From assembly GCA_963995505.1 (NCBI GenBank), contig OZ023197.1:13514475-13578474 (forward strand): a DNA stretch of 64,000 bases. Direction: 5' to 3'. Of this stretch, positions 57,401 to 64,000 are shown in pieces. Both the position numbers and the translations under genes were made by a program. Origin of the DNA: Hypericum androsaemum. Its lineage: Eukaryota > Streptophyta > Magnoliopsida > Malpighiales > Hypericaceae. The notes beneath the pieces were generated by a model, which ran no database searches, had not been told where the DNA came from, and saw nothing but the letters and a program-made list of their open reading frames with translations. Position 1 is the first letter of the stretch, and each line of letters starts with the position of its first letter.

Positions 57401-59696
57401 AAAATAAAGAATACTCATTGTAGATACTTAGATACCAGAATAAATTCTCCTCCTACTCCTTTACGTAGCTCAATTGGAATCAATATTACCCAATAAAACA
57501 AACATTTGGCACGTACGATGAAACCGAATCCTACCTCATTTTTCATAGGTCGGTGGGTCAATTCTCATTATTTGTGAAAATAAAAAAAATTTACTTAGAA
57601 AGAAAACAAAGCTCAATACCGTCTAAAAACAATAGATTTTGATTTCAACCAACAAGCACTTACACGAATTGATGAAAATTTTATTTTAGTTTAATCAAAA
57701 AATTTTAATTTTGAATAATTTAAAATACATCAAAATTAAATCTTATTTGGGAAGCTTGATCATCTTTCAAATATTTTAACCAATTCAAAACTAAACTAGT
57801 CGTATAATTGATCTGTATAGTTGGCAAGATGTTAGGTGGTGTGGATAAAAAACAACAGTTTCTCGACCCACCAACGAGCAACTTGGTTGGACACGTTTCG
57901 TGGTCGTGCCTGTCACCTATTGGCGTCTCATTGTATCAAAGTGGAAATGAAACTATAATCGGAGCGACAAACTTATCCTAAATTATACTTGTGGAAGCGA
58001 CTCTTTTCCCATATGTGGTAAGAAATTGACGATTTGGCAAGTCATGATATCTGTTTTGTTGGGTACTTATTTGAAATTAGAAGAAACATCGCAAAAAAGT
58101 TGTTCTAGTTTAATTAAAAAATTTTGAGTTCGATTCTTAAAAACGTAGTTAGACATTTATTGAAAGAACTTTGTCGTCCTATGGAACTATTTTTTTCGGA
58201 AGTTGGGCATCCCCTGGTGTTGTGGGTTGGCTGTCACTAGTTTTTTGGAGACTTGGATGAGGCTTGTTCAAGATGGCATGGCTAAAAAAGTATGATTTGT
58301 ACTTTATGATGCAATTATTTGGAGATTTGGTTGATGAAGAATCAAATAATTTTTCAGGATAATAAGTATAACCGAGAATTTCTTAGTGATGTCATTTTTA
58401 CCCGAGTCCATGCGTGATTACGAAGGTTGAACTCCATCTCAGATCTACGACATCAGGAGCTTGTCCTGTATTTAGATTCGTTGAAGTGAAGCTGCCTAGG
58501 GTTGTATGGCGCTTCTTGTACTTGGCTATCTGCTTTGTACATTGGTGTAAATTTTTGCATTTATATAATCAGGAACTTAAATTAGTCGAAAAATATAACA
58601 TTAAACGCTTTTTAGGTTTGTGGCGAGTACCAATTGGAACACGTAGATGTGTGAACGGTGTCTAATCTCGATTAATTAGTTTGAAGAAAAAGGGCAGACC
58701 ACGACGAGTAATCAATTAAGAATTTGCATGCTACTTATAGTACAACATTGGGGTTATTAAAAAGTCCTAGTTGGCCCACTTGGTGGAAAAATAAATGTTG
58801 TATCAAAATTAATACATTATTAATTATTTTAAGTTAGATATAAAATTTTTAACAAATGATTAGAATAGATTGATCTCATATCTTTTCTTATCCTCAAATA
58901 AACATTATTGTATCGCTTGTCGACAACTGGCTCAACCTTTAAATTTCTTACTTTATCTACCTTCGAAAAGAAATATTTTTATTTAGAAACCTTATCTCGA
59001 ATTTCTCGTTGGTCAATGCACGCAGGACACATGTATATATATATTTATGAAAATGGCCGTCGCCGGCTGGTGGTGCTCTGTCGTTTCTCTCCTCGGTTCC
59101 TCTTGTCGTTTGGACACGTGTCGCCTAGTGCAACATCGAACTGTTTTAGGATACATTGCCATAATTTTGTTCTAAAAAAAAGAGCATTAATATTTTAATA
59201 AAATATATTATAAATTTGTTATTCGGGAAATTTAAATAATTTAGTATATGAAGTTATACTTGTCGAGTGACTATTTTTCTAGATTGGTTGGGGTTGTTGC
59301 CTATTCACTGTCTAGTTTCACAAGCCCCTCTTTTGTAAGTGTGTAATTGTATTTAGTGTTTTCCTAAGACTAGTCACACAACTCACCTAAACTAGTTCAT
59401 ATAATAAATAATTAATTTTTTTTTCATCCATATCCAATCCAATCCAATTATATATTTTGCTACTCACAACAATAACTTAGTTCACATAATAAATAATTAA
59501 TTTCTCTCTCATCCACATATTATCTACTATCATTTTTTTAATATTAAAATTACATAACACGAAAATGATTATTTTTTAATAAGAATAAATATTGTGATTA
59601 AGTAACAAAATTACGAATGTAAAAGTTGGAATACTAAATTAGAAAGAAATAATTCGAGGTAAAAATAGAAGTCAAAAATGATAAATTACGAATACG
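57401..59696. other. Intergenic region, about 2.3 kb
   Basis: AT-rich; short ORFs only, none supported. Confidence 0.5.
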
Positions 59697-60109
59697 AAAA
59701 TTTTAGGAAAAAGTCCACTTAAGTACCCTGTGGTATCGCAAAAAATTAAGTTAGTACACTGTAGTTTAAAACGTATCAATTGAGTCAAACTTATTCTAAT
59801 TAAAATCAATTAGAGGCCCGGGCAGCTGCCCAAACCCTACCCGTCCTGCCCGGACCTTGCCCTGCCACGTGGACCAGCCACATCAAAATTTGATGCTGAC
59901 GTGGCGCCATGTGACATCCCTCTCCCCTCCTTCCCTTCTCTCTCCTCTCTTCTTCTTCCTCCACCCATCTCTCACCTTCCCCGTTAGCACCTATCCAAAA
60001 TAACACATCCAACTCCAAGAAAAAAAACCAACAAAAATAGGGGGCCGATTAATAATTGAAGCATCCAAAAACTAATAATCCCCATCTCTCTCTCTCTCTC
60101 TGTGAAACA

Positions 60110-60537
60110 AGAAACCCACGATGTCGTGCTCCTCGGTGACCAACCCGGTCACCCCCGCGTTCACCATCCTCCTCTTAGCGCCAGCCCGGAGCAGAAGCTG
60201 GTTGGGTTCCTCGACGGGGCTTTGAAATCATCGACGTTGAGTAAGACCGCGAAGCTATCCATGTCATCGACTTCGACATCGGCCAGGACGCTGGCCAGTA
60301 CATGAATCTCCTCCACGCGTGGCATCGCCCCCTCCCTCCTCAAGCTCACCGAGGTCTCTGACAGGGAAGACGAGGACCGGTTCGTAGTGGTAACCGAGAT
60401 GCCGAGCCGTGTCGCGGAGCGCGTCGGGGTCCAGTTCTTGTTCAAATTCGTCTAGCTCGGTAATCTCGACAGCCTCGCAAAACTCACTCGCGCTTCCCTT
60501 GGCGTTGACGAGGACGGGGCCGTGGCGGTTAACTTTT
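60110..60537 (+). pseudogene. Captured GRAS (scarecrow-like 8 type) gene fragment
   Basis: Read across frames, the interior of the Pack-MULE gives SASPEQKLVGFLDGAL, then AIHVIDFDIGQ at 60254-60286 (the GRAS VHIID motif) with GQYMNLLHA. In the next frame it gives LLKLTEVSDRED, RFVVVTEM, RVAERVGVQFLFKF, then a stop, and SLGVDEDGAVAVNF. This block order is that of the central part of scarecrow-like 8 GRAS proteins. Frame changes and stops show it is non-functional as protein. The fragment is much richer in G+C than its surroundings. Confidence 0.85.
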
Positions 60538-60659
60538 TACGTTCAAGATGTACGGCGGTGATTAATTGGTTCAAGCTCTACCGCGTCGATTAATTGGTTT
60601 GGTTTTCTGTGGGTTTTTTTGGTGTGGTGATGTCGATTGAATTAGGGATAAATTTTTGG

Positions 60660-60721
60660 GAGGAGGAGGAGGAGGAGGAGGAGGAGGAGGAAGAAGAAGA
60701 AGAAGAAGAAGAAGAAGAAGA
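60660..60721. repeat. (GGA)n(GAA)n microsatellite
   Basis: Continuous purine triplets GGA then GAA, inside the Pack-MULE next to its right inverted repeat. Confidence 0.92.
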
Positions 60722-60952
60722 GAGGAGAAAATAAGGGAGGACGACCACGTCATCAGTGAAAGCTGACGTGGCTGGTCCACGTGGCAGGGCAGGGTTCGGG
60801 CAAGAAGGGTAGTGTTCGGGCAACTGCCCAGACCTCTAATTAATTTTAATTAGAATAAGTTTGACTTAATTGATACGTTTTAAACCACATGGTACTGACT
60901 TGATTTTTCGTGATACCACAGGGTACTTAAGTAGACTTTTCCCAAAATTTTA

Positions 60953-61784
60953 AATTAGAAATACAGAAATTTTAAATTACATAATTAATTATCGTTTCAG
61001 AACTTTTGCAAAATATGCTCAATTAAATCATTTTTCAAAGCGTTATGAGCTTCTCTATTGCGAAGTTGTTCCCTAGCATCTCTACCCACAAGACGGAAAA
61101 TTGTTGAAGATATGGTGATTGGATCTTATGAGTTAGATGGGATTGAATAATTCTCCTTCTTCGATAGTCTTTGACCTCTTCGAGCTCCCACCACTTTCTA
61201 TATCCTCCTCCTCGTTCTGCGGAGAAAAATATGTTGAACCGTGATCTCCTTCTTCAATTTGCCACTTGGGATGTTTACACATAACTTCATTAAAAACATC
61301 AAGGTCGAAAAATTTGTTGCCACCATTCCCTTCATAAAGTGCTTAAGCTTCGGTCTCAACATCGGCCTTGCTCATGCCGCTCCGTTTCTCATTTCAGTAC
61401 TTCTCGGTATGCACCAACCCACTTTGCTGCATTGACATTAAGTCGTTTATAACGACCTTTCATTGAAGGCATGTTTCTTTCATGGATCTCTTCCATCTTT
61501 TCTGCTTGAGCATCATGGTACAATGCACTCACTCGGGACCATAGCGAGGCACCCTTCTGATTTTTTCCAATAACGCTATCTTCGCTACAGAAGATGAAAG
61601 CTGACATTAGGGTAGTGTCTTCTTTGACACCCCAACTACTTGGTGTAGGCTTTGTAATTTTTTTCTCACTAGCCCCATCGAAGGACAAATGCAGTGGCAT
61701 ATTTTGTGGGGTTTGGTGTTGGACAAATGGAATTTGGAAAAGATTTGGCGACAATTGAGAGGTATAAAAAGGTTGAGAGATCAT
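60953..61784 (-). pseudogene. Decayed Myb/SANT-like gene, PIF/Harbinger ORF1 type
   Basis: 61784-61389 keeps an open frame with DTTLMSAFIFCSEDSVIGKN, GASLWSRVSALYHDAQAEK and MKGRYKRLNVNAAKWVGAYR. That is the trihelix Myb/SANT-like domain of the large plant family often annotated as glutathione S-transferase T3-like and related to the Myb-like ORF of PIF/Harbinger transposons. Downstream, a second frame continues with remnants (ENYSIPSNS, IFRLVGRDAREQL) that match the usual tail but are broken by stops. The nuclease transposase is not present. It is probably a dead copy derived from a transposon. Confidence 0.75.
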
Positions 61785-63090
61785 ATACTCTCCAGAATTT
61801 AGATAAGCTGAAGGATTATAAGATCCGAATGATTCATAATTTGGAAAATTAGGAGATCATTTGGATCCATAGTATAAATAATATAACAGAGAAAATTTAA
61901 AAGAAGAGATTATGTAGTGAAAGAAAAGAGAATTTTAGATGGTGTATGAAAATATGTTAACATTGGACTCTATTTATAGATATTTGAAAAATAATAATTT
62001 TTATTTTTTTGTTTTGCTAAAGATAAGGTCAGTTTAGATAACCACGAAAATATTATCCGAAAAAATCTATTTTTACGAATAACATTATGGCAAGTGGAAC
62101 TAAATAAATAGATAAGTAGAAAAAAACTGACTGAGCAATTTGGGCCGCGCGCGAACACGGAGCTTGTCAGGCTCCATCGCGCGGCCGCGCTTCTCTTTTC
62201 TACCTAATTTTTTTAAAATAATAAAATACCACCCGCGCGTAAATCGCTCGCTGCTGCGGGTGGTCTTACCGTGACCAACCCAAACCGGTCAGGGGAAGAA
62301 TACAAAAGAGAAAAAATGAAAAACAATAAAGGGGGTGATGGTTGTGACCAAGGGTGGTCAGCCAACCCTGACACGCGACCGGTTGTAGCTTATTATATTA
62401 TTTTGTTTTGTTTTTTTCTTTCTCGATTTAATTTAGTAATACATGATACAATATTATTTGGTAAAAATATAAAAGACCGTAATTTTTATTCTTTATATAT
62501 ATAGTCTAATATTTTTAAGTCGTATTTTTTAATTCTGAGACCCCAATAAATTCATATAAATATATATGTTGGTGAGAAAAAATTAATTATTTATTTAGTG
62601 TCACGTGAGTAATAAAATATTTGATTGGGTTGAATTATAGGTGGACGACAAAATAAATTAATTAACTAGTTGGATACAGTCACCACTGTGAATAATCTAA
62701 GAGTTTATTAATTAAATAATGTTCGTTGTTTGTATTGATTAACGAGCTTCTTTGTAAGGATAAGAATGGATAAGATCCCCACTTGCATCGTGCCTCGTTG
62801 GCGTGGGTCCCACGGAGAGATGATGTGGCGGATAGGTCAATGTGACGTCCAGCTCTTGTCTCCGTATCAACCGTCTTCGCGGATTGAAAAACCAAACACC
62901 GCTGAAAAAGAATAAATTAATAAAAAACATTTCTCAAAATACACTGCAAGTAAAAATAGTTTTATAAAGAAATTTTCAAATTTTTTATCCTACTCGATAC
63001 TAGACTAGTTGGAACAAACCAAAAAATATATATTTTTATGAATCGAAATTTATTGTATTTTTTTCTTTGAAAAATTAATTCATCAATTAA
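61785..63090. other. Intergenic region, 1.3 kb
   Basis: AT-rich, with a CG-rich island at 62140-62270 (GGGCCGCGCGCG and CGCGCGGCCGCGC form a local inverted pair). No gene supported. Confidence 0.5.
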
Positions 63091-63093
63091 TTT

Positions 63094-64000
63094 ATGAGTT
63101 GTCGTAACGATAAATACTCACTTAGAGACGGGGTATTCTCCGTCCGCTCGGGTTACTTTATTGATTTTCAGAGATGGTGGGAGAATTCAGAACTGGTCGC
63201 AATCCCAAACCACCCTAAGGAGACGTGGAAGAGTGTCTGGAATCTCATATGCCCTCCAAGGATCCGATCATTTCTTTGGCGGCTCCTAGAAGGTAACTTA
63301 CCGCTTCGCACCAATCTGGCCAGACGTGGAGTTACGGTGGATGTGGGCTGTCCGATATGCCACGGGAGTGTGGAATCGGCGGTCCACCTAATTTTCGAGT
63401 GCCCGGCTGTTTCGCGATTGTGGGCTTTGGGCGGAATTGATTCGAGTGTGTTTCAGGGGCTCTCTCTAGTCCAGACATGTTCGAGACTGTTTGACATAAC
63501 TGAGAGGATGAACGTGTTGGTTATGGGGTTTGTGGAAAGTGCGAAAGGAAGTCGTGTTCCGAGATGCATCGTTAGACAGTGCAACAGGAGTTCTAGAGTC
63601 TGTATATCGTCTATGGTTGGACTACGTTGCTGTCAATGTTTCAGTTCACTCGCCAAGAATTAGACCGGCAGAGTTGTGGCGACCACCGGAAGAGAGCTGG
63701 TTCAAGGTTAATACAGACGCTGGGATTGCATCATCAGGAGAGGCTCAGGTTGATGCAGTTGTTCGGGATGCCAGGGGACATTTTGTAACAGGCTTCGTTC
63801 GGAGATTCGATGGCCCTATTCATCCTACCCTGCTCGAAGTACGAGGGATGCTAGTTGGGATTGAGCTCGGTCAAGCACTTAGCCTCAGGTACATTTTATT
63901 TGAGTCTGATTGTTTACCTTTGATAAAGGCTTTGAACAAACATGTGGCCGATAGAAGTGATTTGGCACTACTAGTAGAGGACTGCAAAGAGGGAGCCCGT
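63094..64000 (+). pseudogene. LINE 3' part: zf-RVT and RNase H-like domains, frameshifted
   Basis: 63094-63525 encodes the zinc-binding region that follows LINE reverse transcriptases: GVFSVRSGYF, then KSVWNLICPPRIRSFLWRLL, CPICHGSVESAVHLIFECP. Near 63525 the frame shifts (FVES to LWKVRKEVVFRDA), and the second frame runs to the window end as an RNase H-like RVT_3 domain. Its acidic residues are visible in WFKVNTDAG, LLEVRGMLVGI and FESDC. The reverse transcriptase and endonuclease are missing upstream, so the copy is 5'-truncated as LINEs often are. It continues past the window. Confidence 0.88.

Larger units (their letters stand above)
59706..60943. mobile_element. Pack-MULE (1238 bp) carrying a GRAS gene fragment
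   Basis: Terminal inverted repeats of about 190 bp (59706-59900 and 60745-60943) open with (G)GGAAAAAGTC(C/T)ACTTAAGTA and contain AACGTATCAATT(G/A)AGTCAAA and TGCC(C/A)GGACC(T/C)TGCCCTG-like blocks. A perfect 9-bp target duplication AAAATTTTA lies at 59697-59705 and 60944-60952. There is no transposase; the interior carries a fragment of a GRAS-family gene. Its ends are related to 55273-57400 and to the MITEs at 1462 and 20212. Confidence 0.92.

Noticed and set aside
1..64000. tRNA genes, rRNA genes and CRISPR arrays
   Set aside because: The TGGTATCAGAGC matches are retroelement primer sites; no cloverleaf, rRNA stretch or spaced palindromic repeat array was seen.

Overview
This window is nuclear DNA from a flowering plant, most likely a core eudicot. 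The evidence is intron-rich genes with GT/AG junctions, plant-only families (PLATZ, SOLO DANCERS cyclin, VIT1-type iron transporter, a KNATM-like MEINOX protein, PLS-class PPR, plant oxidosqualene cyclase), AT-rich spacers, and many plant transposons. I cannot name the species from sequence alone.

Layout. 1-981: 3' end of a PLATZ zinc-finger gene. 4480-5667: intronless sarcosine/pipecolate oxidase-like FAD enzyme. 6465-9347: complete short LTR retroelement with a 772-aa gag-fusion ORF. 11695-19408: 16-exon oxidosqualene cyclase (768 aa deduced) with a repeat-filled first intron. 20805-22578: RRM protein of the BPA1 (ACD11-binding partner) type. 23567-26570 (minus): SOLO DANCERS-like meiotic cyclin. 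27518-27882: a probable C/D-box snoRNA gene with its own promoter. 28159-35108: rearranged, dead Ty1/Copia element with 5-bp target duplication. 43401-45368: VIT1-type vacuolar iron transporter. 45605-47963 (minus): HSFA8-like heat-shock factor pseudogene. 48811-50406: PPR protein. 50886-52333 (minus): KNATM-like MEINOX protein without homeodomain. 55273-60943: two related long-TIR elements, the second a Pack-MULE carrying a GRAS gene fragment. 61-64 kb: a decayed Myb/SANT-like gene and the 3' part of a LINE.

The host genes are unrelated housekeeping or regulatory genes in ordinary plant gene order. I see no operon-like cluster; the cyclase has no P450 or glycosyltransferase beside it. Most of the unexplained structure is transposon-derived. 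At least four elements carry perfect target-site duplications that fix their ends: TATTT for 6465-9347, CTACT for 28159-35108, and 9-bp repeats for the Mutator-like elements at 40083, 51755 and 59706; an 8-bp repeat flanks a hAT-like MITE at 37540.

Best candidates for something new are the short LTR element whose single long ORF fuses a gag domain to unrecognised protein, the snoRNA gene, the GRAS-carrying Pack-MULE, and the Copia LTR with 7 G-boxes against 3 in its partner. Exon boundaries were read by eye from splice sites and family knowledge, with no searches run.
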